Shown piece after piece: positions 8,070-17,132 of a stretch of 32,081 nt of DNA. Where the stretch lies: IMG/VR virus record IMGVR_UViG_3300025652_000294, positions 1 through 32,081 of that record, one strand, 5' to 3'. The translations under genes were made by a program, and so were the position numbers. The stretch comes from a virus. The number at the start of each line of letters is the position of its first letter. Positions within the stretch are counted from its first letter, which is position 1. The notes below the pieces were generated by a model. The model made no database searches, was not told where the DNA came from, and saw only the letters and a list, made by a program, of their open reading frames with translations.

Positions 8070-8780
8070 ATGGCAACCGCTAATGACATGATCTCACGGG
8101 CTTTGCGCTTGATCGGAGTACTAGGACAAGGGCGAAGGACTTTAGACGCAACAGAGGCTTCTGACGGGCTTGACGCATTGAATACCATGATGGACTCATG
8201 GTCAATTGACAGGAGTATGATTTTTCAATTACTTACCCAAACTCATACTCTTACGGCAGGAACGGCAGACTATTCGATTGGTACAGGTGGGACTATTAAT
8301 ACCACCAGGCCAGTAAAAATAGATCAGGCATTTATCCGAGACAATGCAAACTATGACTACCCTGTTGAGATAATAAATAAAACTGCTTATGACTCAATAG
8401 CATTAAAGTCAACTAGAACAAGGTCAAGGTATCTCTATTATGATGAAATATATCCTCTAGCCTTTATAAGACTTATTTATACCCCTTCTAACTCTACTGA
8501 TGTATTGCATTTCACTTCATGGAAACAGCTTCAGCAGTTTTCTTTAGGGACAACTGAGTTAGATTTACCTCCTGGTTATCAGAGGGCAATAGAGTTTAAC
8601 TTAGCTTTAGAGTTGCAGCCAGAGTATCCTGGTTCTTTAATAGACCCTAGAACGGCTCAAATTGCTCAGAAATCTTTAGCTAATATTATACAAATTAATC
8701 AAAAAGCACCTGTTCTGAATGTATCTGAAGCTGCGCTTACAAGCACAGGCAGAAGCAGAATGAGCATATTTACAGGATAA
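8070..8780 (+). CDS. Head-to-tail adaptor, P22 gp4-like
   Basis: The 236-residue protein starts TANDMISRALRLIGVLGQG, then LDALNTMMDSWSIDRSMIF, the signature of P22 gp4-like tail accessory factors. These bind under the portal after packaging, keep DNA inside and let the tail assemble. A conserved DLPPGYQRAIEFNLALEL segment lies near residue 167, typical of the family. It is followed by one small gene and then the gp10-like gene, matching the P22 order of neck proteins. P22 gp4 is shorter (about 166 residues), so this one carries extra sequence. Confidence 0.85.
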   Translation: MATANDMISRALRLIGVLGQGRRTLDATEASDGLDALNTMMDSWSIDRSMIFQLLTQTHTLTAGTADYSIGTGGTINTTRPVKIDQAFIRDNANYDYPVEIINKTAYDSIALKSTRTRSRYLYYDEIYPLAFIRLIYTPSNSTDVLHFTSWKQLQQFSLGTTELDLPPGYQRAIEFNLALELQPEYPGSLIDPRTAQIAQKSLANIIQINQKAPVLNVSEAALTSTGRSRMSIFTG

Positions 8781-8792
8781 TCGGAGGAAATT

Positions 8793-8996
8793 ATGGCACA
8801 CGGAAAAATGAGCGAAAGACAAAAGAAATTTATTAAGAGCAAGAAAGGTCTGGGAGATGGTTCTATGACTGATGCGGAAATGGAGCAATTAATCCGGTCA
8901 ATGGAGGCTTTTGATGACTCTGGCTCTATTTCAGAGAAAGATAGAAATGAATCCAAATATAAGTCATTTAAAAATAAAATGAGAAAATCTAAATAA
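8793..8996 (+). CDS. Small basic protein, function unknown
   Basis: The protein has 67 residues, with a basic N-terminus (MSERQKKFIKSKKGLG), an acidic middle and a Lys-rich C-terminus (KNKMRKSK). A strong RBS (CGGAGG) stands before the ATG, and the stop codon directly abuts the ATG of the gp10-like gene. Its position between two neck genes suggests a minor structural or assembly role. No recognisable domain. Confidence 0.65.
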   Translation: MAHGKMSERQKKFIKSKKGLGDGSMTDAEMEQLIRSMEAFDDSGSISEKDRNESKYKSFKNKMRKSK

Positions 8997-10412
8997 ATGA
9001 GGACTGATTTTTTAGGGGTAGGTATTTTTTCTAAGTCTCCAAATGTAACTGCCCAGACTAGAAAGAATATGTACCTTGATGAACAGCCAGCCGGAGATAA
9101 GGTACAGGTATCAGCTTATCCTACGCCAGGGTTAGATTTATTTGTTTCTCTGGGAGATGAGCCTATAAGGTCGATGTATGAGGTAGGAGATAAATTATAT
9201 ATTATCCACTTACAAACATTTTATCAGATAGATAATGGAGGCACTCTTACTAACAAAGGGACGCTACTAACATCTGACGGAAGATGCTCTATCATAGATA
9301 ATGGCGTTCAAATAATGATAGTCGACGGGCAATATGGATATATATATACCCTTGCAAGCTCTACTCTAGCTAGAATTACAGACGAAGACTTTTCGGCTAG
9401 TCCACAAACAGTTACATTTAATAGTGGTTATTTCATTATTACTGAAAATAACTCAGGAAAAATATGGATTTCTTCCCTTTATAACGGAAATGCATGGGAT
9501 GCATTAGACTTTGCTACTGCTGAATCTAGTCCCGATAATCTAGTTAGAGTGGAAGAGAATAACGGAAATCTAGTTTTATTTGGAGAAGACACTACTGAGT
9601 TCTGGGTAAATACCGGAGAGTTAGATTTTCCTTATTCAAGACAGTCTGGAACAAATATGCAGTGGGGATTAGCTTCAAGATATTCTGTTGCTAAGTTTAA
9701 CAACTCATTGATGTTTTTAGGAAAGAGTAGGCAGGGAGAAGTGAAGGTAGTCTTCTTGAAGGGAGTTACTCCTGTCCCTGTATCTAATAGTGATTTAGAA
9801 CAAATATTTAATGCAAATCCAGCGCAAAATGCTACTGCTTTTTCTTATATGTTAGACGGGCATAGTATGTACCAAATTTCATTTCCTAACATTGCCAGAA
9901 CTTTTTTATTTGATGGCACAACTCAAGTATGGTCTGAAATGACTTCAGATTATAGTCGGCACAGGGCTGAAATGATTGAAACATTTATAGGGAAGCAGGT
10001 ATTAGCTGATTATGCTAATGGTAAATTATATCGGTTTAATAATGAAAACTATACTGACAACGGCTCTCCTATTATAAGAGAGATAACTGGTAGGCATTAT
10101 GAAAAAGATATGGATTATTTTACTGTTCAGCAATTTATACTAGATTGTGAGATGGGAATGGGTCTTGATTCTGGACAAGGAGATGATCCTCAGATAATGA
10201 TGCAATACTCTATAGATAATGGACATACTTGGTCTAATGAGTTATTGCGTTCACTAGGTAAGACAGGCGAGTATTCTCAAAGAGCCGAATGGTGGAGACT
10301 AGGAAGAGGAAAAGATTTTATATTTAGGGTTAGATGCTCCGATCCAATTAAGTTTGTGGTTACTGGAGCAGGTCTAAAGGTTGCTAGAAAACTTAGAGTT
10401 GCGGGGTACTAA
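8997..10412 (+). CDS. Tail hub / DNA-stabilisation protein, P22 gp10-like
   Basis: This 471-residue protein is almost the length of P22 gp10 (472), which forms the tube joining the gp4 ring to tailspikes and needle. The start (DFLGVGIFSKSPNVTAQT, then KNMYLDEQPAGDK and YPTPGLDLF) is characteristic of the phage stabilisation family. The rest is beta-rich and propeller-like, with repeated DNGV, NSGKIWIS and FGEDTTEFW strands. It is adjacent to the gp4-like gene. The next gene starts at a TAATG junction. Confidence 0.88.
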   Translation: MRTDFLGVGIFSKSPNVTAQTRKNMYLDEQPAGDKVQVSAYPTPGLDLFVSLGDEPIRSMYEVGDKLYIIHLQTFYQIDNGGTLTNKGTLLTSDGRCSIIDNGVQIMIVDGQYGYIYTLASSTLARITDEDFSASPQTVTFNSGYFIITENNSGKIWISSLYNGNAWDALDFATAESSPDNLVRVEENNGNLVLFGEDTTEFWVNTGELDFPYSRQSGTNMQWGLASRYSVAKFNNSLMFLGKSRQGEVKVVFLKGVTPVPVSNSDLEQIFNANPAQNATAFSYMLDGHSMYQISFPNIARTFLFDGTTQVWSEMTSDYSRHRAEMIETFIGKQVLADYANGKLYRFNNENYTDNGSPIIREITGRHYEKDMDYFTVQQFILDCEMGMGLDSGQGDDPQIMMQYSIDNGHTWSNELLRSLGKTGEYSQRAEWWRLGRGKDFIFRVRCSDPIKFVVTGAGLKVARKLRVAGY

Positions 10413-10846
10413 TGCCAAAACCAGAAAATCTAGGAGAGTTGTATAGAAGACTCTATTCGCACGAGTCTGGGATTTTATCTATGCCCCATACTTGGAAGGA
10501 AGGAGGCAACCTAAAGACCGATGTTTCAGATGATAGGCATCAGCCAGTACAAGGAAAGAAGGGTGGTGGATACTATGGTATGGGCAATATAACAACCTCA
10601 GACGGTGAGGACATGACTGAATATACCATTGGAATGAATATAATAGGCGAAGATGGGAAGGAGTATGAAATTGATGTTCCTTCAGTAGTTCCAGGGCTTA
10701 CTTTATCTGAAATAGAAGACCTAAAGAAGTACAAGGTTAGCCCTAGTACTAAAAAGAAAGCCTTTGCTCATGCAAGAAAAAGGAGAAAGGAAGGAAGGTC
10801 TGTATTTGCCGAGTTAGGTGAAAAATACGACTTACCTACTAAATAA
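10412..10846 (+). CDS. Conserved-looking phage protein, function unknown
   Basis: The 144-residue protein has a centre, YEIDVPSVVPGLTLSEIEDL, followed by KKAFAHARKRRKEGRSVF. This two-part pattern occurs in small proteins of many tailed phages. The N-terminal half contains a Gly/Tyr-rich segment (KKGGGYYGMGN). Start and stop overlap the neighbours by one base each (TAATG), so it belongs to the tail transcript. A catalytic role is not evident. Confidence 0.65.
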   Translation: MPKPENLGELYRRLYSHESGILSMPHTWKEGGNLKTDVSDDRHQPVQGKKGGGYYGMGNITTSDGEDMTEYTIGMNIIGEDGKEYEIDVPSVVPGLTLSEIEDLKKYKVSPSTKKKAFAHARKRRKEGRSVFAELGEKYDLPTK

Positions 10847-11184
10847 TGGAGCTAACTAAGTTAGACGGAGAACAGGAATTTTTATTTCAAGATGAGATAA
10901 GAAACTCTCCTTGGTACGCTGAATTTATACTAAATGAAGGAGGCGCACCTGATTTAGATTACCCTGATTTTGATTATAGAGGGGCATGGCTTGACGGGGA
11001 AACCCCTAAAGTTAATAAGAATGATGGCAGACTGCATTGGGGCAGTAAGTGGAAGTCCAAAGACCATGCTACAGCTTGGAAGAATGACTTTATGAATGAA
11101 TTTGGCTACGACCCTGATGAGAAAGGAATAACAAAAGAAGAATATAAAGCCGGATATGTTGATTTTGGAAAGGTTGCTAAATAA
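10846..11184 (+). CDS. Small acidic phage protein, function unknown
   Basis: The 112-residue protein is rich in Asp, Tyr and Trp. The segment YPDFDYRGAWLDGE followed by LHWGSKWKSKDHATAW recurs, by my recollection, in other phage genomes next to tail genes, but the role is unknown. It is joined to both neighbours by TAATG junctions. No membrane segment or nucleotide-binding motif is seen. Confidence 0.65.
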   Translation: MELTKLDGEQEFLFQDEIRNSPWYAEFILNEGGAPDLDYPDFDYRGAWLDGETPKVNKNDGRLHWGSKWKSKDHATAWKNDFMNEFGYDPDEKGITKEEYKAGYVDFGKVAK

Positions 11185-11390
11185 TGGAATCTAATGTCAA
11201 ACAAATAGGCGGAGAGCATTACCTCAAAGCTATACAGCCTTGGGATTTTATTGTAGCTAATGACTTAGGATTCCTTGAAGGAAATATTGTTAAATATATC
11301 ACTAGATATAAAGAAAAGGGCGGGGTAGTTGATTTACAGAAAGCCAAACACTACCTAGAAAAACTAATCGAACTAGAAGACTGTAAATAA
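11184..11390 (+). CDS. DUF3310-type small protein
   Basis: This 68-residue protein has the pattern IGGEHYLKAIQPWDFI, then GNIVKYITRYKEKGG and DLQKAKHYLEKLI. These are the hallmarks of the DUF3310 family, common in phages and usually found with nucleotide-metabolism or replication genes. The biochemical role is not established. Here it lies in the structural block between tail genes, joined by TAATG junctions, which is an unusual location. Confidence 0.85.
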   Translation: MESNVKQIGGEHYLKAIQPWDFIVANDLGFLEGNIVKYITRYKEKGGVVDLQKAKHYLEKLIELEDCK

Positions 11391-14107
11391 TGGCTGTTAT
11401 TACACCACCACCGCTAGGAGAAGAATTTGATAAGGATGGGGCAGTATCTCAACCTTGGCAATCATGGACTAAATCCGTTTACACAATTGCTAACTCAGTA
11501 TCTCAGAGTGGAATAACAGCTAATAGACCCGCACAGAAATTTGTTGGACAACAATTCTTTGATACTACATTAGGAGAGCCAGTATTTTCTAATGGAACTG
11601 ATTGGATAACTATTGGCGGCTCGGGAGGAGGGGATGCAGAAACCTCTGCCCCATTATCTCAATTTGCTGCTACGACATCAGCACAGTTAGCTGGAGTAAT
11701 ATCAAATGAAACAGGTAGCGGATTGCTTGTGTTTAATGACAGCCCTACTCTTGTTACACCAGCTCTTGGCACTCCATCCGCTTTAGTAGGAACTAATATA
11801 TCGGGAACTGCAAGCTCATTTACTGCGAGCAATGTAACAACCAATGCTAATCTAACGGGGCATATTACCAGTACGGGAAATGCAGCGGTGCTAGGTAGTT
11901 TTACTTCAGCCCAACTTAAAGCTGCATTAACTAACGAAACAGGATCAGGTGCTGCCGTCTTTGCAGAAAGTCCTGCCTTAGTAACCCCGGCTCTAGGCAC
12001 TCCCGCTAGTGGCAATCTAGCTAATTGTACATTTCCAACACTTAACCAAGATACTACTGGTCAAGCAGCAGACCTTACGGGCGGATTAGGTGGTCAAATA
12101 CCTTATCAGTCAGCAGCTAATACTACAGCCTTTTTAGCTAACGGTAGTTCAGGACAAGTTCTAACAAGCGGAGGAACAACAGCAGCCCCTACATGGACAA
12201 CTAATGCTGCAGGTGATGCTTTAACATCTAATCCTTTATCCCAGTTTGCAGCAACGACATCTTTACAACTTAAAGGTGTGCTTTCTGATGAAACTGGTAG
12301 TGGAGCAGCAGTATTTGCAACCTCTCCGACTCTGGTTACTCCGGCATTAGGAACACCTGCTAGTGGTAATTTAGCTAACTGTACCTTCCCGACTCTCAAT
12401 CAATCCACATCAGGTAATGCCGCCACTGTTACTACCAATGCTAACTTAACTGGTCACGTAACCAGTGTAGGTAATGCAGCAGTATTAGGAAGTTTTACTT
12501 CAGCACAATTAGCAACCGCGCTTACCAACGAAACAGGTAGCGGAAGTGCCGTGTTCGCAACATCCCCAACATTTGTTACACCAGTATTAGGAACTCCAGC
12601 ATCTGGAGTAGCTACTAATTTAACTGGAACAGCAGCTTCATTAACAGCAGGTAATGTAACTACTAACGCAAATCTTACAGGACATATAACTAGCACAGGC
12701 AACGCAGCAGTACTTGGTTCATTCACATCTGCTCAATTGGCTACGGCGTTGACCAACGAAACAGGTTCAGGATTGGCTGTGTTTGGAACCTCTCCTACGC
12801 TGATAACTCCTGTTCTCGGTACTCCAGCATCAGGTACGCTTACTAACTGTACATTTCCAACGCTTAATCAGAATACTACTGGTCAAGCTGCTGATCTTAC
12901 TGGAGGTTTAGGAGCGCAGATTCCATACCAATCTGCTGCTAATACTACAGCCTTCTTAGCCAACGGCTCTGACGGGCAGGTACTAACAAGTTCTGGTGGA
13001 ACAGCCGCCCCAGCGTGGGAAACTTTACCCGGCGGTGGTGATGCAGAAACAGCCAACCCGTTATCTCAATTCGCGGCTACAACCTCGGCACAGCTTGCAG
13101 GAGTAATTTCTAACGAAACTGGATCAGGTGTTTTAGTTTTTAATACATCTCCTACATTAGTAACGCCAGCATTGGGAGCAGCTACGGCAACCACATTAGC
13201 GGTTAGTGGATTTGTTGGTACAGCAGCAACCGCTGCGATTAAGATACCTGTTGGAACTACTGGACAGCGACCAACACCAGCTACAGGTATGCTACGGTTC
13301 AATTCAACCACTACATCCTTTGAGGGTTACAATGGTTCAGCTTGGGCTACTATAACCAGTGAATTGCCATTTACCGCCACTGGTGGAACTATCACGACAG
13401 ATGGATTGTATACTGTCCATACGTTCACGTCGTCGGGAACTTTCACAGCAAGTAGAGCTGGTGAGGTTGAATACTTAGTAGTTGCTGGTGGCGGTGGAAC
13501 TGGTAGAAAAACATATTATGGCGGTGGCGGAGGAGCTGGAGGCTATCGAACTGCAACAGGATTTGCGGTAGCTGCAACTGGACTTACAGTTACTATCGGT
13601 GCTGGTGGTGCAGCAGCAGCATCTTCTGGTGTGGGTTCAGATGGTTCTGATTCTGTATTTAGCACAATCACTGCTGTTGGTGGTGGTGGTGGAGGAACTC
13701 AAGATACCAATGGGCGAGCTGGTGGATCAGGTGGTGGCGGCGGCGGTAATGATGCGAACAATGCTGGTGGTGCTGCGGAGTCTGGACAAGGTAATGCAGG
13801 TGGGGCTAGTGGTTCTGGAAGCGCACGATCTGGTGCAGGTGGTGGGGGTGCAGGATCAGCCGGGTCAACAGGCGGCGGAACTTCTAATGGTACTGGCGGT
13901 ACTGGCGGTGCTGGTTTGCAATCTTCAATTAATGGAACTGCTACTTATTACTCTGCTGGCGGTGGGGGAGTGCAAGGTGCTTATTCCCCAGTTATGGGTT
14001 CAAACGGAACAGGCTGGGCAAATGCAGCTAACCGAGGACACGGTGGCGGAGCTACTACTGAACAAGATGGTAGTTCAGGAATCGTAATAATTAGATACTT
14101 AACATAG
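11390..14107 (+). CDS. Large tail fibre with internal repeats and glycine-rich tip
   Basis: The protein has 905 residues. The N-terminal 90 or so are likely virion-attached (AVITPPPLGEEFDKDGAV, then VGQQFFDTTLGEPVF). The middle (about 95-600) holds six copies of a NETGSG-xxVF-xSP-xLVTP-xLGTP module, interspersed with TTNANLTGH and FPTLNQ units, typical of trimeric beta-structured shafts. The C-terminal 190 residues are a glycine-rich domain (VAGGGGTGRKTYYGGGGGAG) ending SSGIVIIRYLT, as in glycine-rich receptor-binding tips. It should bind a host surface receptor. A TAATG junction precedes it. Length and repeats fit a side fibre. Confidence 0.88.
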   Translation: MAVITPPPLGEEFDKDGAVSQPWQSWTKSVYTIANSVSQSGITANRPAQKFVGQQFFDTTLGEPVFSNGTDWITIGGSGGGDAETSAPLSQFAATTSAQLAGVISNETGSGLLVFNDSPTLVTPALGTPSALVGTNISGTASSFTASNVTTNANLTGHITSTGNAAVLGSFTSAQLKAALTNETGSGAAVFAESPALVTPALGTPASGNLANCTFPTLNQDTTGQAADLTGGLGGQIPYQSAANTTAFLANGSSGQVLTSGGTTAAPTWTTNAAGDALTSNPLSQFAATTSLQLKGVLSDETGSGAAVFATSPTLVTPALGTPASGNLANCTFPTLNQSTSGNAATVTTNANLTGHVTSVGNAAVLGSFTSAQLATALTNETGSGSAVFATSPTFVTPVLGTPASGVATNLTGTAASLTAGNVTTNANLTGHITSTGNAAVLGSFTSAQLATALTNETGSGLAVFGTSPTLITPVLGTPASGTLTNCTFPTLNQNTTGQAADLTGGLGAQIPYQSAANTTAFLANGSDGQVLTSSGGTAAPAWETLPGGGDAETANPLSQFAATTSAQLAGVISNETGSGVLVFNTSPTLVTPALGAATATTLAVSGFVGTAATAAIKIPVGTTGQRPTPATGMLRFNSTTTSFEGYNGSAWATITSELPFTATGGTITTDGLYTVHTFTSSGTFTASRAGEVEYLVVAGGGGTGRKTYYGGGGGAGGYRTATGFAVAATGLTVTIGAGGAAAASSGVGSDGSDSVFSTITAVGGGGGGTQDTNGRAGGSGGGGGGNDANNAGGAAESGQGNAGGASGSGSARSGAGGGGAGSAGSTGGGTSNGTGGTGGAGLQSSINGTATYYSAGGGGVQGAYSPVMGSNGTGWANAANRGHGGGATTEQDGSSGIVIIRYLT
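11654..13180 (+). repeat. Protein-level tandem repeats in the fibre gene
   Basis: Six NETGSG-type modules (one begins SDETGSG) and three TTNANLTGH...TSAQL modules alternate along the shaft. The three TTNANLTGH modules lie at 11837-11917, 12431-12511 and 12659-12739. The first and third encode the same 27 residues, yet by my count 22 of 27 codons differ. The repeats are therefore conserved in protein but not in DNA. Confidence 0.85.
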
Positions 14108-14117
14108 GAACAATAGA

Positions 14118-14438
14118 TTGGCACATTTTGCAAAATTAAATAACAACATAGTTACAGAAGTAATAGTAGCTGAAAAGGATTTCATTAACTCAGGACAAGT
14201 GGGCGATGAGTTCCTATGGGTACAGACTTCATACAACGCCAACTTTCGCAAGAACTATGCAGGACTTGGTTATACTTATGACAAAATAAGGGATGCTTTT
14301 ATTCCACCCAAGCCGTTTCCTAGCTGGGTATTAGATGAAGAGACTTGCAATTGGAACTCACCTGTTCCAATGCCTATGGATGGTAAAATGTATACATGGA
14401 ACGAAGAGACAACGAACTGGGTAGAGGTAACGCAATAA
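14118..14438 (+). CDS. MAHFAK-type conserved phage protein
   Basis: The 106-residue protein has the features MAHFAKLNNNIVTEVIVAE, WVQTSYNANFRKNYAG, DAFIPPKPFPSWVLDEETC and a final TWNEETTNWVEV. This pattern is frequent in marine phages, especially cyanophages, where the protein is usually encoded near tail or structural genes; its function is not known. The TTG start at 14118 is chosen because it restores the conserved MAHFAK beginning and no ATG is available. The next gene starts at a TAATG junction. Confidence 0.8.
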   Translation: MAHFAKLNNNIVTEVIVAEKDFINSGQVGDEFLWVQTSYNANFRKNYAGLGYTYDKIRDAFIPPKPFPSWVLDEETCNWNSPVPMPMDGKMYTWNEETTNWVEVTQ

Positions 14439-14809
14439 TGCAAGTAGACTTAGACTTAGAGTATAGAGAATTTGTATACGATAAGATTAAAGATGAAGTA
14501 GATTTTACTTTTGAAAAGTGGTCTAAAGAGACAGCAGATTGGACATTTCACCCAATAGTCCAAGAAGGTAGTTTAGTTGCTGTTGTTACAGTGGTCAACA
14601 ACGAAGTTCATGTAGCTATCGACCAAGAATACAAAGGCAGATGGCTTACCAAGGGGACTATACATAAGATACTTGGGGACATACTAGAAAAGTACGGCTC
14701 AGTTATAACTTGTGTAGGAATAGACAACGAAGTAGGAAAGAGATTTGTAACAAGATTGGGATTTGAGCCAGAAACTACTGGTTACGAATTAACAAAACTA
14801 AATTACTAG
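14438..14809 (+). CDS. GNAT-like acetyltransferase-fold protein
   Basis: The product has 123 residues from the ATG at 14438 (TAATG junction with the preceding gene). The late part, VHVAIDQEYKGRWLTKG, followed by CVGIDNEVGKRFVTRLGFE, matches the GNAT scheme. In that scheme a basic and glycine-rich acetyl-CoA loop is followed by a helix and the closing xxFYxxLGF strand. The loop here (KGRWLTKG) departs from Q/RxxGxG/A, so acetyl-CoA binding is uncertain. Several T7-like phages carry comparable GNAT-fold proteins beside internal virion genes. Here it directly precedes the ejection-protein genes, suggesting a virion or assembly role. Confidence 0.6.
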   Translation: MQVDLDLEYREFVYDKIKDEVDFTFEKWSKETADWTFHPIVQEGSLVAVVTVVNNEVHVAIDQEYKGRWLTKGTIHKILGDILEKYGSVITCVGIDNEVGKRFVTRLGFEPETTGYELTKLNY

Positions 14810-14829
14810 AAATAGATCGGAGGATTAAA

Positions 14830-15801
14830 ATGGGTTCAGCAGTTTCATTGGGAACAACGGTTGGCGGAAACGTCATGGGGAAAAAGTCTGCTAATAATTC
14901 CAGGAGACGTCTAGAAGAAGGCTACAACAGGGCTAGAGACTTAACTAACGAAGGTTTTGGTGATGCAGAAGGGGTTATGGACTCCAGTTATTCAACCGCT
15001 ATTGACCGCCTAAATCCTTATGCTGATCTCGGTGAAGGGGCTTTAGGAAAACTAGCTTATGGATTAGGATTCGATGTTCCTGATATGGAAGGCAAAGGTG
15101 TTGATAAAGGCAGTCTTCTTGAAAGTTTTTCCGCAGAAAAGTTTAAAACTGATCCTGGTTATGAATTTGCTAGAAGCGAAGGAAATAGGGCAATAGAGCG
15201 AGGAGCTTCATCCAGAGGGCAACTTCTATCTGGAGCAACTTTAAAAGCCTTAAATAAGTTCAATACTGGTCTCGCTAATCAACAGTATGGCGATGCTTAT
15301 GAGCGTTACAATAAAGACAGACAAATGAACCTAAATTCTTTGTCAGCTATGGGGGCGCAAGGGCAGACAGCAGCAAGAGCGCAAGGTGGATTTGATGAGG
15401 CTTATGGACTAAACAAGTCTAGTCTAATTACTGACAAGTTTGATAAGTTGTCTGGGCTTGAGTTAGGCAGAGCTGGAGCAAAAGCGCAATCAGCTCTAGC
15501 AAAAGGTAGATATGCTCAAAACTCTATGGGAGCGATAGGAAATGAATTTGATGATACCATGGGAGATTTAGCTTCTACGGTTGGATTGATGGCAGCCTTT
15601 TCCGACAGAAAACTTAAATCAAATATTAAGCGTATCGGTACACATCCATTAGGAATAGGTATTTATAAGTATTTAATTTTTGGTGACGAAGCTATAGGTG
15701 TAATGTCTGATGAGGTTAGGAAAGTAATGCCAGAAGCCGTATCTGTCCATAAAGAATCTGGATATGACATGGTTGATTACGGAATGATTGGAGGAGTGTA
15801 A
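14830..15801 (+). CDS. DNA-ejection protein with C-terminal S74-like chaperone module
   Basis: The 323-residue protein is Ala/Gly/Ser-rich and helical, with the motifs SAEKFKTDPGYEFARSEGN and RGASSRGQLLSGATLKAL typical of P22 gp7-like ejection proteins of many podoviruses. The last 70 residues start FSDRKLKSNIKRIG (S258 and following Lys) and continue IGVMSDEVRKVMPEAV and YGMIGGV. This resembles a short peptidase S74 intramolecular chaperone, whose Ser-Lys pair cuts itself free after folding. The RBS GGAGG precedes the ATG. It is the first of three successive ejection genes joined by TAATG. Confidence 0.8.
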   Translation: MGSAVSLGTTVGGNVMGKKSANNSRRRLEEGYNRARDLTNEGFGDAEGVMDSSYSTAIDRLNPYADLGEGALGKLAYGLGFDVPDMEGKGVDKGSLLESFSAEKFKTDPGYEFARSEGNRAIERGASSRGQLLSGATLKALNKFNTGLANQQYGDAYERYNKDRQMNLNSLSAMGAQGQTAARAQGGFDEAYGLNKSSLITDKFDKLSGLELGRAGAKAQSALAKGRYAQNSMGAIGNEFDDTMGDLASTVGLMAAFSDRKLKSNIKRIGTHPLGIGIYKYLIFGDEAIGVMSDEVRKVMPEAVSVHKESGYDMVDYGMIGGV

Positions 15802-17132
15802 TGGCTATTCAAATATATGATATGGGTGTAGATTTTACCAAAGGAGAGCGCACCCATGAGTCAATCTCTGATTTTCGTCATAAAAAAGCTCAAGCCAATC
15901 AAGCTAATGCTACTGCTGATAAGTATAGGGCAGATGTGGCTGCTGCTAAAGCTGCTGCTGCTAAAGCTGCTTCCTTACAAGCAAAAAGAGGAGAGCTTCT
16001 TAGATTATCAGGAGAGCTTAAAGATGAAAATGGAAACCCAGCGTCAGAGTTAGAAAAACTAATTCACTTTAGAGGTTCTCTCGCTGGGATAGGAGATACA
16101 GAAGCGTATGCCGAGGCAAGCAAATCTATTCTTGAGCATAGAACAGGAATAGCAAATAAGCAAAAAGCTGACGAAGAAAAAACCGAAGCCTTACAAAAGA
16201 GATATTCACCCAAATTCGCCGACTTAGAGCGAGATCCTTCTAATGAAAATATTGAGAGACATATGGAAGACCTTACCGTTACCGATCCTGCGGCGGCTCA
16301 AAGACTTCGGGAGATGTATGAAGCTAATCCTGATATGCCACTAGAGGAGAGGAGTAAAAGATTTGGCGAGATGGTTCATAAAGAATACAGGGAATTAAAA
16401 CATAAACAGAACAAGAAGATTAGTATAGATACAAACGGGTCAATCGTAAGAGTGCCTGAAAATCAGGAGGGAATTTTCCCCAAAACTTTATCCGCTAAAG
16501 ATCAACACGATATAGACAATCCGAAACCTAGTGCATTTCACTACATAACGAACGAGCAGGGCGATGTTACTGTTCTGCAAGGTGAAAATGTAGTTAGGAC
16601 AATAAAGGGTGCGGGCAAACCATCTGCAACTCACGAAAAATCTATAAAGTCTGTTGAAGATATGGAACGCAAACTGGATGAGTTAATTCCTGAACTGGAA
16701 CGTATTACGGCAGATGGTGGCTTAATTGACAAGTCGACTGGGAGCGGACTGGGTCATCTATATGACCTAGCTGCCTCTCTTATTGGTCATGCTACTGAAG
16801 GTGCTATTGCGATAGGTAGATTGCAACCAATATGGGATATGGCATTAAAAATGATCCCGCGATTTGAAGGACCACAATCTAACAAAGACGTAAAAACATA
16901 CAGGGAGGCTGCCGCAGACTTAGCCAATCCACTGACTCCGAACGATAGGAGAAAGGAGGCAGGTAAGGAGCTGTTACGCCTACTCAAAGAGCGGCGCGGG
17001 CAATTTACTACAATAGAGGTAGAGGCTTCCGGTGGACGAAGGAATCCAGTCCGCGAGCTACAAGATAAGCGGAAAGGTGGAATCTACACTCCGTCTGGGG
17101 CTGCGGAAGCATTAAAACGAAGGAATAGCTAA
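15801..17132 (+). CDS. Probable internal virion / DNA-ejection protein
   Basis: This 443-residue hydrophilic, strongly helical protein has an Ala/Lys-rich segment near residues 48-60 (AAAKAAAAKAAS) and long charged helices. The position between a gp7-like and a large gp16-like protein matches the gp20 slot of P22, whose product is ejected into the cell with the DNA. I see no sequence motif that identifies it directly. It starts and stops at TAATG junctions. Confidence 0.6.
   Translation: MAIQIYDMGVDFTKGERTHESISDFRHKKAQANQANATADKYRADVAAAKAAAAKAASLQAKRGELLRLSGELKDENGNPASELEKLIHFRGSLAGIGDTEAYAEASKSILEHRTGIANKQKADEEKTEALQKRYSPKFADLERDPSNENIERHMEDLTVTDPAAAQRLREMYEANPDMPLEERSKRFGEMVHKEYRELKHKQNKKISIDTNGSIVRVPENQEGIFPKTLSAKDQHDIDNPKPSAFHYITNEQGDVTVLQGENVVRTIKGAGKPSATHEKSIKSVEDMERKLDELIPELERITADGGLIDKSTGSGLGHLYDLAASLIGHATEGAIAIGRLQPIWDMALKMIPRFEGPQSNKDVKTYREAAADLANPLTPNDRRKEAGKELLRLLKERRGQFTTIEVEASGGRRNPVRELQDKRKGGIYTPSGAAEALKRRNS

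Noticed and set aside
12106-13311. Minus-strand open frames opposite the fibre repeats
   Set aside because: Their Ala/Pro/Val-rich similarity to each other mirrors the coding repeats on the plus strand; no RBS.
13599-14087. 162-codon frame inside the glycine-rich end of the fibre
   Set aside because: It is the alternate frame of GGT/GGC repeats (Val/Leu/Met-rich) and has no support from RBS or context.
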